Below are positions 1 to 9,250 of a stretch of DNA of 64,000 nucleotides, piece by piece; position 1 is the stretch's first letter; each line of letters starts with the position of its first letter. The stretch lies in contig NZ_JAFBCK010000001.1 in NCBI RefSeq assembly GCF_016907695.1, positions 4,762,001-4,826,000 on the forward strand, in the 5' to 3' direction. A program made the position numbers and the translations under genes. The notes beneath the pieces were generated by a model, which was not told where the DNA came from, ran no database searches, and saw only the letters and a program-made list of their open reading frames with translations. Source of the stretch: Actinokineospora baliensis. GTDB taxonomy: Bacteria > Actinomycetota > Actinomycetes > Mycobacteriales > Pseudonocardiaceae.

Positions 1-158
1 CCTGAGAGCGCTTCGGGTGCGGCCCAGGTGCCGTCGTGGGCGCCGTGGGCCATGACGAACGCCCTTTCCTGGCCGCTCGCGGTACTGCGGGAAAGTTCGA
101 GGGCGGGTACCGCGAAGGCGCGCGGATTCGCTGCCGATAGTGAGTTGTCGGGCGTCAC
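1..158 (-). CDS. Hypothetical protein, 3' part outside window
   Basis: A minus-strand reading frame opens with GTG at 158 and stays open to the left edge, so only the N-terminal 52 or so residues are visible. They begin MTPDNSLSAANPRAF and include AFVMAHGAHDGTW. I do not recognise the family. It starts 10 bases after the stop of the small gene at 169-363, so the two are probably one transcript. No signal peptide or membrane segment is visible. Whether it is real depends on sequence to the left of the window. Confidence 0.45.
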   Translation of the reverse strand, partial: MTPDNSLSAANPRAFAVPALELSRSTASGQERAFVMAHGAHDGTWAAPEALS

Positions 159-168
159 CGGTAGTGGC

Positions 169-363
169 TCAGTCCCACCAGAAAGCCCACGAGTGGTCGC
201 CGACGAGGTGTTCGGCGTATGCGGAGAGCGTGTGCGGGGCCTCGGATTGCCACACGTTGTCCGGCGCGAGCGCGAAGTGCTCGACGGCGACGGCGAGGGC
301 GTCGGGGAAGGTGCGCGGTGGTGCGGCGACCGCCAGCGCCAAGGCGTCGAACCCGATGTCCAT
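169..363 (-). CDS. Small hypothetical protein, 64 aa
   Basis: The ATG at 363 follows a clean GAGGAGT ribosome-binding site seven bases upstream, which argues for a real gene. The 64-residue product starts MDIGFDALALAVAAPP and ends with an aromatic cluster, HSWAFWWD. It has no signal peptide or obvious transmembrane helix. I do not recognise the family. It lies directly upstream of, and in the same direction as, the partial gene at the left edge, so a two-gene operon is likely. Function unknown. Confidence 0.55.
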   Translation of the reverse strand: MDIGFDALALAVAAPPRTFPDALAVAVEHFALAPDNVWQSEAPHTLSAYAEHLVGDHSWAFWWD

Positions 364-567
364 GGCCGGTACTCCTCGGCCTCGTCGTTCAGCACGTCCA
401 ACAGCGGTGGTCACAGCCCGGACCCGGCGTGTTCGGCGGGCGACCAGTCGCACTGGTGGCAACGGCACCGACAACTCCTGGAAGTTCCCGGAAATCGAGG
501 GCAACCGGATGTGGATCTCCGGCGTGGACCTGGTGTCACCATCCGTTCGACACCTGGGGGACTACTC

Positions 568-1410
568 ATGCGCTCGACCAAACGCTGGAGCGGGCTGCTG
601 GCAGGCCTGGCTGTGGCGGCCTCCGCGCTCACCGTCGTGACCGCGAGTCCTGCGGCGGCGGACCTTCCCGAAGCGCGCTGCGGGATCGGGGCGGCCATCC
701 AAGGGGTGGAGTCAGATGGCCGTCTCTTCGAGTTCACGCACTTCGGCGCTGCCACGGGTACTCGCGAGTGGTCCCAGAAGGAGTACATCGGCACCGGCTG
801 GCAGGGTGCGTTGCTCTACAACGGGTACGGGACCTACCACCTGATCCCCGAGGGCACCGGCGAACTGCGCCGCTATGAGCGGCACAGGGGCCGTTGGAGC
901 ATCGTCGACGGCCGCCCTTACGAGGTCGTCGGCACCGGGTTCGGCCGCTACACCGTGGACGGCGCGACCTTTACCCGCGATGCCTCGGGCAAGTTCTACG
1001 GGATCGACGACATTGGGGAGCTCCGGGTCTGGATCCGCACCGAGACCGGCTGGGAAGACGGCCTGGGTGAGGTCATCGGAACCGGTTGGGACGGCTTCGA
1101 ACGCGTCATGGCGGGTGCCGACGGTGAGCTGTTCGCGTTCGAGCACAACGGCAGCGCTCTTCGCTACGAGTACAGCCACGCCACCGGCGAGTGGACCGTT
1201 CAGGCCGACCACATCGACGAGGGCTGGGGTGATTTCACCAACGTCATCTACGCGGGCGCGGGTGTGTTCTACGCGGTCGACCGGGCGGGCACCCTCTACT
1301 GGTACCGCTACGACAACGGCCAGTGGGCCAACAACGGCATCGGCCGCCAGGTCGGCGAGGGCTGGAAGAACCTGACCCTGGCCGTCGGTCCCGACGTCTG
1401 CCTTAGCTAG
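568..1410 (+). CDS. Secreted tachylectin-like beta-propeller lectin
   Basis: The 280-aa product has a Sec signal peptide (arginine/lysine-rich start, hydrophobic core, cleavage near SPAAA-DL at about residue 32). The mature part is built of repeats of about 45-50 residues carrying G-x-GW-x-x-F and Y-x-V-x-x-x-G-x-L-x-x-Y patterns. This is the signature of tachylectin-2-type five-bladed propellers, which in that family bind N-acetyl sugars. The ATG at 568 is chosen because the upstream in-frame sequence is unlike protein and a GGGGGA element precedes it. It converges on the chitin-active LPMO gene, so a shared extracellular sugar theme is plausible but inferred. Two cysteines, near the mature N-terminus and at the C-terminus, could form a closing disulfide. 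Confidence 0.8.
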   Translation: MRSTKRWSGLLAGLAVAASALTVVTASPAAADLPEARCGIGAAIQGVESDGRLFEFTHFGAATGTREWSQKEYIGTGWQGALLYNGYGTYHLIPEGTGELRRYERHRGRWSIVDGRPYEVVGTGFGRYTVDGATFTRDASGKFYGIDDIGELRVWIRTETGWEDGLGEVIGTGWDGFERVMAGADGELFAFEHNGSALRYEYSHATGEWTVQADHIDEGWGDFTNVIYAGAGVFYAVDRAGTLYWYRYDNGQWANNGIGRQVGEGWKNLTLAVGPDVCLS

Positions 1411-1424
1411 TCTACAAAGGACTG

Positions 1425-1454
1425 ACGGTGGTCCGCCACGCGGCGGACCACCGT
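1425..1454. terminator. Bidirectional hairpin terminator
   Basis: A perfect 13-bp inverted repeat (ACGGTGGTCCGCC and its complement) around a 4-base loop lies between the convergent lectin and LPMO stop codons. It can serve both genes. There is no long T-run, as is usual in high-GC actinomycetes. Confidence 0.75.
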
Positions 1455-1461
1455 CGACCGG

Positions 1462-2103
1462 TCAGGTGAACAGGACGTCCGAGCAGGAGTAGAAGGCTTC
1501 GCCGCTGTCGGGGTAGTGGCGTTGCCAGATGGAGTAGACGAGGTGGCGGCCGGTGCGGCCGCCGGGGATTGTGGCCTTGAGCTGGTAGGAGCCCCCGGCT
1601 CGGGGCGGGTTGAGCTGCTTGTAGAACGGGGTGGGCTCGAGGTCCGACCACTTCAGGGGTTTGGTGGGGTCGTAGCCCTGCTTGGTCACGTAGAGCTCGA
1701 AGGTGCCCGGGTGCGGGGCGGTGGCCTTGTAGGTGAAGGTGTACGCGCCCGTGGGCAACGCCGTGGCGGGCCAGTCGGCTCGGGGCAGGTCGAGGCCCTT
1801 GTACTTGTCGCGGCCCGCGCTGCAGAGCTTGCCGTCGGGGATGATCTGGCGGCTGTTGCCGTTGGCGTTGGGCTGGTTCACCTCGTCCCAGTCGTAGATC
1901 GGCCAGCTCTGCCCGACCTGGACGGCGGCTTTGCACGCGGCCGAGCGGGGGTTCTCCGGGCCTTCGGTGAAGCACTGGTAGATCCGGCTCACCGGGTTGC
2001 CCATCGACCCGTGCGCGTAGGCCGGGGTCGCGGCCAGCACGGTCGAGGCCAGTAGCGCGCCGGTGAGTGCGGTCACCGTGGTGGCGGCGCGGGGGATCCT
2101 CAT
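1462..2103 (-). CDS. AA10 lytic polysaccharide monooxygenase (chitin/cellulose-active)
   Basis: This 213-aa secreted copper enzyme would cleave crystalline chitin or cellulose oxidatively outside the cell. Residues 1-30 are a Sec signal ending in PAYA. Cleavage exposes His31 as the mature N-terminus (HGSMGNPVSR), the first ligand of the copper histidine brace. The second ligand is His131 in TAPHPGTFELYV. An axial Phe sits in the EAFYSCSDV tail. Length and motif spacing fit single-domain Streptomyces CBP21/CHB-type AA10 proteins, and there is no extra carbohydrate-binding module. The gene is monocistronic and converges on the lectin gene. Substrate preference cannot be told from sequence alone. 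Confidence 0.9.
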   Translation of the reverse strand: MRIPRAATTVTALTGALLASTVLAATPAYAHGSMGNPVSRIYQCFTEGPENPRSAACKAAVQVGQSWPIYDWDEVNQPNANGNSRQIIPDGKLCSAGRDKYKGLDLPRADWPATALPTGAYTFTYKATAPHPGTFELYVTKQGYDPTKPLKWSDLEPTPFYKQLNPPRAGGSYQLKATIPGGRTGRHLVYSIWQRHYPDSGEAFYSCSDVLFT

Positions 2104-2279
2104 CTGCGATCTCCTTCGGCGGTCGAGAAAAGGTCTAGACCATTATGCGACCAACCGAACCACGAAGTCCACTGTTGGGAATTCGCCAACATGGACATAT
2201 CGGACGCGCGCGGGTACTGGTTATCTGTTCAGGGCCGCACTCCCTTGCAGTGGTCCAGGCCACTGCCGATCCTGTGCAC

Positions 2280-3323
2280 ATGTCGATCCCGTGGGGGAGA
2301 ACCCTGACCAAGCAGACCACCCTCGTGCTGGCAGCGGCGTTATGGGCCGTGATGCCCGCTTCGGCCAGCGCGACCGGCTCCGGAACCGGGGCGTGGAACC
2401 ACAACCCGGTTCCACTGGACACGACCTCGTCCAGCGGCACCTACCTGATGCGCGACCCGCGCTGGCCAGGCCTCGACTGCGTCGACGCCGTCACCGGCCA
2501 GGTGTTCAGCGGCCAAGACGACCAGTGGGGCGACGGGAACCCGCTCAACCGGGAAACCGGCTGCGTCGACGCCCTCTACGCCGCGCAGACCTTCCAGCGG
2601 ATGTCGGTGACCTGGTTGGGCCGCAGCGGCGCCGCGGGCAACGGCCGCCCCGGGCTCAGCCTGCGCGTCGGCGACCCGAGGCCGGGCATCGGCACCGCGT
2701 CCGGCCGCGTCGTGGTCGGGACCAACAACGCGGGGCAGTGGGTCGGCTCGCTCGACCTGGTCGGCCGCGAATACGGCAAGCACGTTGACGAGACCACCCC
2801 GGGCGGCCGCTCCAGCAACGGCACGGCCGAGTTCATCGCCGACGCTTACGGTGCCGCCAACGAGTGGTTCAGCGGGCAGACCGCGGGCGACGTCCCCGAC
2901 TTCCTGGTGGGGGAGCGCCCGAACCTGGCCGTGCGCAACATGTCCAACCCGGCAGCGACAGGTGGGCTCAACTGCTACAGCTCCACCATCCCCACCACCG
3001 AACCCTATGCGGCCGCCGGTGTCGGCGACCACTGGTTCGCCCTGCTCGCCGCGGGGTCGAACCCGACCACCGGCCTACCGGCCAGCCCGACCTGCGACGG
3101 GAAGCGGGTGACCGGGATCGGCACCGAGAAGGCCATCAAGATCCTCTATAACGGCATGCTGCGCAAGGTCACCAACATGACCTACCTGAAGTACCGCATC
3201 GCCACACTCCAAGCGGCTATCGCCCTCACCCCGGGCAACTGCACGGACTACAAAGCGGTGAAAGCCGCGTGGAACGCCGTCAGCGTTCCCGCGCAGCCCG
3301 GCGAACCCGCTTGTAGTGCGTGA
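2280..3323 (+). CDS. M4 (thermolysin-like) metallopeptidase homologue, probably inactive
   Basis: The product is 347 aa from ATG 2280. A CTG at 2304, six bases after GGGGGAGA, would give an equally good signal peptide (TKQTTLVLAAALWAVMPASASA). The mature part matches the catalytic and C-terminal portion of actinomycete M4 peptidases, which normally carry HEYGH followed by a downstream Glu ligand. Here the site reads REYGK (Arg codon 2766-2768, Lys codon 2778-2780), so both zinc histidines are lost. The Glu in TAEFIAD and the DHWFALLA segment remain. The FTP/PepSY propeptide of the family is also absent. The gene is therefore a secreted pseudo-protease or a decayed gene, with an otherwise intact frame and conserved cysteines. 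Its stop is 8 bases from the convergent next gene. Confidence 0.8.
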   Translation: MSIPWGRTLTKQTTLVLAAALWAVMPASASATGSGTGAWNHNPVPLDTTSSSGTYLMRDPRWPGLDCVDAVTGQVFSGQDDQWGDGNPLNRETGCVDALYAAQTFQRMSVTWLGRSGAAGNGRPGLSLRVGDPRPGIGTASGRVVVGTNNAGQWVGSLDLVGREYGKHVDETTPGGRSSNGTAEFIADAYGAANEWFSGQTAGDVPDFLVGERPNLAVRNMSNPAATGGLNCYSSTIPTTEPYAAAGVGDHWFALLAAGSNPTTGLPASPTCDGKRVTGIGTEKAIKILYNGMLRKVTNMTYLKYRIATLQAAIALTPGNCTDYKAVKAAWNAVSVPAQPGEPACSA

Positions 3324-3331
3324 CTGAACGC

Positions 3332-4120
3332 TCAGCCGTCGTGGTGGCACTCACCATCGGCGGGCTTGTCGATGAGCTGGACCTCCACGCTGTCCAGGCG
3401 TCTGCTTCCCGGCGGCAACGGGAAGTGGACGCCTGGCGGCGCCGCGAGGTAGCTCTGCCAGCCTTCCTCGGTGAACTGGTAGATGACCAGCTCGGCGCGG
3501 GTGTGGGCGCCACGGCACTGGACGCCCACGTCGCCGTCCCGCACCCACAAACCGGCCACATCGATCCGCCCCGCGGGGAACAGGGATTCCGGCGAAGGGG
3601 CTCCCGTGTCCTCGGTCAGGACGCGCAGGACGACCCCCACCCCACCCGTGTCCGGCAGTTCGGACAGTTCGATGCGCATCGGGAAGCGCTGCGTGAGGTC
3701 GTTCCTGTTGCAGGGTTGGCGGAAGACGGCCGTGATCTCCGTCGGCGTCGGCCTGGAGCACACCTGGTTCACCACTCTGGTCGGTGCCGTGAACGCGGTG
3801 CTGGAGGTAGTGGTCGCGGTCGGGGTGGTCGAGGTGCTCGGCGATGTCGGCGTTGCCGTCGCCGACGTTCGCCGGGCCGCGGTCGCTGACAGTGCGCGTT
3901 CCTCCCGCCGTACCACCGGGAGCCCGACCATGGTGGTCCTATCCGGACTACCGGTCGTCGAGGTCGTGGAAATGGTGGGCGGGATCTCCGGGTACTCGAT
4001 CCGTTGAGCTTCCGGCTCACCGGGCGCGAGGGCCACTGCGGACACGACGAGCACCGCGACAACCACCCCGCCCACGACCACGGGGGCACGACGACGCCTG
4101 CCCGCTCGGCCCACGACCAC
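3332..4120 (-). CDS. Membrane-anchored protein with Ser/Thr-rich linker, unknown function
   Basis: The 262-aa protein has a basic N-terminus (GRAGRRRRAP), one transmembrane helix at about residues 14-32, then a long low-complexity S/T/A/R-rich stretch up to about residue 110. A C-terminal globular domain of about 145 residues contains three cysteines and strands such as AELVIYQFTEEGWQSYL. The layout, short cytoplasmic tail, helix, flexible wall-spanning linker and exported domain, is typical of actinomycete surface or anti-sigma-type proteins, but no family is recognised. The start is GTG 4120 or GTG 4114; a GGGGGGA element fits the latter better. It converges on the M4-like gene. Confidence 0.65.
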   Translation of the reverse strand: MVVGRAGRRRRAPVVVGGVVVAVLVVSAVALAPGEPEAQRIEYPEIPPTISTTSTTGSPDRTTMVGLPVVRREERALSATAARRTSATATPTSPSTSTTPTATTTSSTAFTAPTRVVNQVCSRPTPTEITAVFRQPCNRNDLTQRFPMRIELSELPDTGGVGVVLRVLTEDTGAPSPESLFPAGRIDVAGLWVRDGDVGVQCRGAHTRAELVIYQFTEEGWQSYLAAPPGVHFPLPPGSRRLDSVEVQLIDKPADGECHHDG

Positions 4121-4265
4121 CCGTCCCCCCTGTTCGTCCCGATGATCGAATCGGGCGGGCGGAGCATAGCGAACCCGGTCACCCCGTCACCCGATCGGCG
4201 CAGACCCGATGTGATTGGTTGAACCATTGGGTGTGACCGGGTGCGACGGCGGGCAGTCCTCTGCC

Positions 4266-4661
4266 ATGACGACCCACCAGGACCTGGCCGTGTTCAGCGC
4301 GACCGTGCCCGCGCGGGCCGAGCACCTCGCCCCGCTGCGGCGGCGGGTGCGCCGCTGGCTGACCCACCGCCGCGTCCCCGCCCCCGTGCGCCAGGACGTC
4401 GTGCTGGCCGCCCACGAGGCCCTCAGCGACGCCATCGACCAGCCGGGGGCGGGCGAGCGCACCACGGTGACCCTGCACTGCGACCGCGACGGCGTGGTGC
4501 TCACCGCCATCGACCACTTCACCTGGACCGCGCGCGCCCACCACGGCGACGACCCCGGCGAGCGCAGGCTGCGCGCCATCGCCAGGGTCGCCGAGCGGGT
4601 GGACCTCGACGTCGACGCCGACCGCGGCACCCTGACCGCCTACTTCACCCTGCCGCGCTGA
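4266..4661 (+). CDS. RsbW-like anti-sigma factor kinase (HATPase_c_2)
   Basis: This 131-aa protein resembles the GHKL ATPase fold of RsbW/SpoIIAB anti-sigma regulators that abound in actinomycetes. The N-box region reads AAHEALSDAID, in place of the usual NEAxxNAxxH form, and a later PGERRLRAIARVAERVDL segment corresponds to the ATP lid and G2 region. The N-box Asn is not clear, so kinase activity is uncertain. The ATG at 4266 was chosen because the domain begins just after it. It stands alone, with no sigma factor or antagonist gene beside it. A weak 7-bp hairpin (4680-4705) follows the stop. Confidence 0.65.
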   Translation: MTTHQDLAVFSATVPARAEHLAPLRRRVRRWLTHRRVPAPVRQDVVLAAHEALSDAIDQPGAGERTTVTLHCDRDGVVLTAIDHFTWTARAHHGDDPGERRLRAIARVAERVDLDVDADRGTLTAYFTLPR

Positions 4662-4938
4662 ACCGCCACCCCGACGGCCCAGCGCGGGAAGATCCAATCG
4701 CGCTGATCATGGAACCGTTACAGCGCCCTTCTCCCTCGATCCGGTGCAAGAAGACATCATCCGGTGCGCCCGTCCGGCCCGATTCGGAATAGATCGGTAA
4801 CGGCCGTCAGTACCTTAATCACCTGTGGTGACTCTTCCGGGTGGACAGTCGTTGCCGGCGTTGTGCTGTGATCCAGCGGCCCTAGTCTTTGAATCCACCC
4901 AGGGAACGTCCTGGCTGGACTATGTGGCGAGGTGCGGG

Positions 4939-7900
4939 ATGCGGAATCGGAAGTCGCCCCCAGAGGACCCCGGCAGGAGGCTCCTGCCAACCCTGATCCG
5001 CAGACCCGGTGCCAGAGCCGCCGTCGCGCTGCTGGTCGTCGCGACGCTGGTGTCCACCGGTGGCCCGGTGCTCGCCGACCCGGACCCGGTCGACGCACCC
5101 CAGGTGGAGGTGGTCAGCCCGACCGGGGACATCGCCGTGGAAGGGGAACCGGCCACCGCGGTCGACCCGTCCGAAGTGTCCGATCCCGCCCAGGGGCCCG
5201 AGTCCCCGGCACCCTCCACTGAGGATTCCCAGTCCGAGGCGCCTACCCCGGTCGAGGACGCACAACCGGGTGACAGCGCCCCGAGCGAGCAACCGCCCAA
5301 GGAGCCCTCGGTCGACCAGGCGCCCGCCGTCGAGAACGCCCCGAGCGTCCAGGAAGCCGACCCCCGCGCGACCGTCGACCTCGCGGTGAGCGTTTACGCC
5401 CCCGAAGCCGCGAATCCCGGTGCCGCCATTTCCTGGCTCGTGACCGTGACGAACAACGGCCCGGGCTCGGCGGCGTCTTTCACCTTCACCGACAACGTGC
5501 CGATTTCCGTCACGGGCGTCAGCAGCCCGACCGCCGGATGCGCGGTGGCGGGGAACCTGGTTTCCTGCGCGGGCGGCGCACTCGCGGCCGGTGCCTCCAC
5601 CTCCATCCGGATCAACGGCACCACGCCCGCGACCTTCACCTTCCCCCTGGTCAACCAGGCCTCGGTCGTGACCGGCCCCGCTGACAGCGACGCCAACACC
5701 GCCAACAACGACGCCGTCACGGTCACCACGACCGCGACCCCGGCCCCGTCGGTCGCGCTGTCGGCCTCGGCGAACCTCAACGACACCAACGGAAACGGTG
5801 TCGGTGACGTCGGCGAGAACATCACCTACACCCTCGAGGCGCACAACCAGGGCAACGTGACCCTGTTCGGCCTCACCGTGCAGCACAACGGCGCGGGCAC
5901 CGTCACCTGCGGCACGACGACCCTGTCGCTGGGCGCGAGCACCTCCTGCTCGGCCCCCGCGCACGTCGTCACCGCCGCCGACGTCACCGCGGGCCAGGTC
6001 GTCACGACCAGCACCGCGAACGCGACCGCCCCGGACGGCGAGCTCGTCGCCTCCGCGCCCACGGTCACCAACATCCCGACCTTCGCCGCGGCGCCCGCCA
6101 TCGAGCTGGTCCGCACCGCGAACCTCATCGACACCAACAGCGACACCGTCGGCGAGGTCGGCGAGGAGATCGACTACCGCTTCCTGGTGTCGAACTCCGG
6201 CAACGTCGCCCTCACCGGCATCGTGGTCTCCGGCGCCGACCTGGCCACCAACCCGTGCGCCGGTGTCGTCGTCACGTTGCAGCCCAACCAAACCGTCGAA
6301 TGCGTCCGCTCACCGCGCTACGTCATCACCGCGCAGGACGCGGTCAACGGCTCGGTCGTGCAGACCGCCACCGCCTCCGGTGTCTCGCCGGGCGGCGCCA
6401 CCGTGACCTCGGCGCCGTCGACCACCACGACGCCGACGTTCGTGCCCGCCCCCGCGGTGAGCATCTCGCAGACCTTCGCCCTCGGCGACGAGAACGGCGA
6501 CGGCCGCGTCGAAGCGGGGGAGACCATCCGCTTCACCTCCACGATCACCAACAACGGCAACACCTCGCTGAGCAACGTCGACGTCGTCATCGTCGTCGGC
6601 GCGCCGAGCCTGTCCGGCTGCCCGGCCAACCTGAGCGTCCAGCCCGGCGGCACCGCGGTGTGCACCCAATCCATCCCGTACGTCGTCACACCACAGGACG
6701 CCGCCGCGGGCTCGGTCACACGCACCGTGCGCGCCAGGGGCACCTCCGCCGGAGGCGTCGTCACGCTGTCGGAGCCGGTCACCTCCGCCATCCCGGTCTT
6801 CGTGCCCCTCCCGTCCATCGGCCTGACCCACACCGGGACGCTCGTCGACACCAACGGCAACGGCATCGGCGACCTCGGCGAGGTCATCGACTTCACCGTC
6901 ACCATCACCAACACCGGCAACGTGACGCTGACCAACGTCATCGTCGAGGGCGAGCTCAGCGGCAGGCCGGAAACCATCTGCCCGCAGCCGGTCCTGGCCC
7001 CCGAGGCCAGCGCCACCTGCGCCCGGCTGCCCTACACGATCCGCCAGCACGACGTGGACGTCGGCGCCGTGCTCGGCATCGGCACCGCCGTCGGCACCGC
7101 CCCCAGCGGCGTCCAGGTCCGCTCCGCGCCGGTCACCGCCAACATCCCGGTGTTCGACCCGGACCCGGTCCTGGCCCTGGTCAAGGACGACGTCCTGGCC
7201 GACACCAACGGCAACGGCCTGGCCGACGAGGGCGAGCAGATCAGCTACACCTTCGCGGTCACCAACGTCGGCAACGTCGTGGTCACCGGCCTCACCATCC
7301 AGGACCCGCTGCTGGTCGGCACCACCTGCCCGAAGACCACGCTGATCCAGCAGGAGAGCACGGTCTGCACGTCCAACGCCCCGCACGTGACCACCGCGGC
7401 GGACGTCGCCGCCGCGCAGGTCGTCAACGTGGCGACGGCCCGAGGACTGGCACCGGACGCCTCCGTGGTCGTGTCGCTGGAGTCGCGTACCAACACGCCG
7501 ACCTTCGTCGCCGTCCCCGGTCTCGCCCTGGACAAGATCGCCACCCTCGGCGACACCAACGGCAACGGCCTGGCCGACCTCGGCGAGAACATCCAGTGGT
7601 CGTTCCTGGTCGTCAACAACGGCACCGTGCCGCTGTTCCGGCTGCACATCGTCGACCCGGTCGCGGGCGTCGTCACCTGCCCGGTCACCGACCTGGCGGT
7701 GCTGGCGGTCACCACCTGCACGGCCACCGCCCCGCACCAGGTGACCGAGTCCGACATCCTGCTCGGCGAGGTCGCCAACACCGCGATCGCGGTCGCCGAC
7801 CTCGGTGACGCCGTGCAGACCGAGGTCGTCTCGCCCCCGGACTCCACCGTCACGCCGACCGCGCCCCCGGCGCCCCGGCTGACCCTGTCCAAGCGGGCCG

Positions 7901-9108
7901 ACCTGCAGGACAGCAACGAGAACGACCTGGCCGACAAGGGCGAGTTCATCCTCTACTCGTTCGTGCTCACCAACACGGGCAACCTGACGCTGACCAACAT
8001 CGGCGTCGACGACCCGAAGGCCGGGGCGGTCACCTGCCCGGTGTCGACCCTGGCACCCGGGGCGACCACCACCTGCACCGCCGCGCCCTACCTGGTGACC
8101 GGTGACGACATCGCGGCCGGGATCGTCCGCAACGTCGCCGTCGGCTTCGGCACCCCGCCGGTCGGGCCGCCGCTGCGCACCCCGCCCGCCATCGCCGAGG
8201 TCCCGATCGCGTACCCGGGCCTGACCCTGGACAAGATCGCCACCCTCAACGACACCGATGACGACGGGCTCGCCAGCCTCGGCGAGACGATCACCTACAC
8301 CTTCGTGCTGGTCAACATCGGCAACGTGCCGATGACCGACATCAAGGTCGACGACCCCAAGGCGGGCGTGGTGACCTGCCCGGTCACCACCCTGGCCCCA
8401 GGCGAGACGACCACGTGCTCGTCGCAGCCCTACGAGGTGACCGCCGAGGACGTGGCGGCGGGCATCGTGCACAACGAGGCCACCGCCTCCGGGCAGCCGC
8501 CGGGCACCGACCCGCCCTACGTCACCCCGCCGGTGACCAGGGACGTGCCGACCACCGAGATCGTCAGCGGTGAGGACCCCAACGAGGCGGGCGACTCGCC
8601 TGCGATCACCCTGGTCAAGTCGGCGGCGCTGCGCGACACCGACGGCGACGACCTGGCCGACGAGGGCGAGTTGATCGACTACTCGTTCCTGGTCACCAAC
8701 ACCGGTGACGTGGCGCTGGAGAACATCCGCGTGGACGACCCGAAGATCACCGGGGTCGTCTGCCCGGACACCACGCTGGCCCCGGGCGCCTCGCTCACCT
8801 GCGCCAAGCTCGGGTACGTGGTGACCGCGGCCGACATCGCGGCGGGCACGGTGCACAACGTGGCCACCGCCTCCGGCGACGTCTCGGGCGGCGACTCCGT
8901 CACCTCCCAGCCGTCGGCGGTCGACGTCCCGGTCGACGACTCGATCGCGGCCAACGGGGACGCCGAGGAGGCCGCACCCGAGGCCCAGGGCGGCCTGGCC
9001 GCGACCGGTGCGACCGGCGCGATCACGCTGTTCGGCTGGTCACTGGTGCTGCTCGTGGCCGGTGTGCTGGTTCTGCTCAGCGGTCGGCCCCGGCGCAAGC
9101 GGGCCTGA
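4939..9108 (+). CDS. Giant cell-surface protein with DUF11-type repeats and LAATG sorting signal
   Basis: The 1389-aa surface protein starts at ATG 4939 (GAGG eight bases upstream). It has a long basic N-terminus, a hydrophobic signal (AVALLVVATLVSTGGPVLA) and a Pro/Glu/Ser-rich spacer to about residue 140. Ten DUF11-like beta-sandwich repeats of about 120 residues follow. The first is divergent; the other nine open with a Dx(N/D)xxGxxxxGE motif such as DTNGNGLADLGE, which resembles a calcium-binding loop, followed by VTNxGNVxLTN. The C-terminus has LAATG, a hydrophobic helix and RPRRKRA, a sortase E-type cell-wall signal. It is probably an adhesin or wall stalk. High repeat similarity could allow copy-number change. 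A strong terminator follows. Confidence 0.85.
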   Translation: MRNRKSPPEDPGRRLLPTLIRRPGARAAVALLVVATLVSTGGPVLADPDPVDAPQVEVVSPTGDIAVEGEPATAVDPSEVSDPAQGPESPAPSTEDSQSEAPTPVEDAQPGDSAPSEQPPKEPSVDQAPAVENAPSVQEADPRATVDLAVSVYAPEAANPGAAISWLVTVTNNGPGSAASFTFTDNVPISVTGVSSPTAGCAVAGNLVSCAGGALAAGASTSIRINGTTPATFTFPLVNQASVVTGPADSDANTANNDAVTVTTTATPAPSVALSASANLNDTNGNGVGDVGENITYTLEAHNQGNVTLFGLTVQHNGAGTVTCGTTTLSLGASTSCSAPAHVVTAADVTAGQVVTTSTANATAPDGELVASAPTVTNIPTFAAAPAIELVRTANLIDTNSDTVGEVGEEIDYRFLVSNSGNVALTGIVVSGADLATNPCAGVVVTLQPNQTVECVRSPRYVITAQDAVNGSVVQTATASGVSPGGATVTSAPSTTTTPTFVPAPAVSISQTFALGDENGDGRVEAGETIRFTSTITNNGNTSLSNVDVVIVVGAPSLSGCPANLSVQPGGTAVCTQSIPYVVTPQDAAAGSVTRTVRARGTSAGGVVTLSEPVTSAIPVFVPLPSIGLTHTGTLVDTNGNGIGDLGEVIDFTVTITNTGNVTLTNVIVEGELSGRPETICPQPVLAPEASATCARLPYTIRQHDVDVGAVLGIGTAVGTAPSGVQVRSAPVTANIPVFDPDPVLALVKDDVLADTNGNGLADEGEQISYTFAVTNVGNVVVTGLTIQDPLLVGTTCPKTTLIQQESTVCTSNAPHVTTAADVAAAQVVNVATARGLAPDASVVVSLESRTNTPTFVAVPGLALDKIATLGDTNGNGLADLGENIQWSFLVVNNGTVPLFRLHIVDPVAGVVTCPVTDLAVLAVTTCTATAPHQVTESDILLGEVANTAIAVADLGDAVQTEVVSPPDSTVTPTAPPAPRLTLSKRADLQDSNENDLADKGEFILYSFVLTNTGNLTLTNIGVDDPKAGAVTCPVSTLAPGATTTCTAAPYLVTGDDIAAGIVRNVAVGFGTPPVGPPLRTPPAIAEVPIAYPGLTLDKIATLNDTDDDGLASLGETITYTFVLVNIGNVPMTDIKVDDPKAGVVTCPVTTLAPGETTTCSSQPYEVTAEDVAAGIVHNEATASGQPPGTDPPYVTPPVTRDVPTTEIVSGEDPNEAGDSPAITLVKSAALRDTDGDDLADEGELIDYSFLVTNTGDVALENIRVDDPKITGVVCPDTTLAPGASLTCAKLGYVVTAADIAAGTVHNVATASGDVSGGDSVTSQPSAVDVPVDDSIAANGDAEEAAPEAQGGLAATGATGAITLFGWSLVLLVAGVLVLLSGRPRRKRA

Positions 9109-9125
9109 TCCCGAGTAGGTAGCTG

Positions 9126-9168
9126 ACGGGCTGTGGCCGTGGGACTCGATCCCGCGGCCACAGCCCGT
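9126..9168. terminator. Strong hairpin terminator
   Basis: A 19-bp inverted repeat with one mismatch encloses a 5-base loop, and the right arm is followed by TTTCG. It lies 17 bases after the surface-protein stop and separates that gene from the pqq operon. Confidence 0.8.
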
Positions 9169-9250
9169 TTCGCGGTCCAGCGGCGCTCCAGGTCGGCTCG
9201 AAGTCCGGTGGCCATGCTGGGGGAGTAGGTGCCGAGAGACAGGAGCGCAC

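Noticed and set aside
6310..8856. 848-codon minus-strand open frame opposite the DUF11 surface protein
   Set aside because: Its Gly/Arg/Val/Asp-rich repetitive translation mirrors the repeats on the other strand, and no start signal or family is recognisable.
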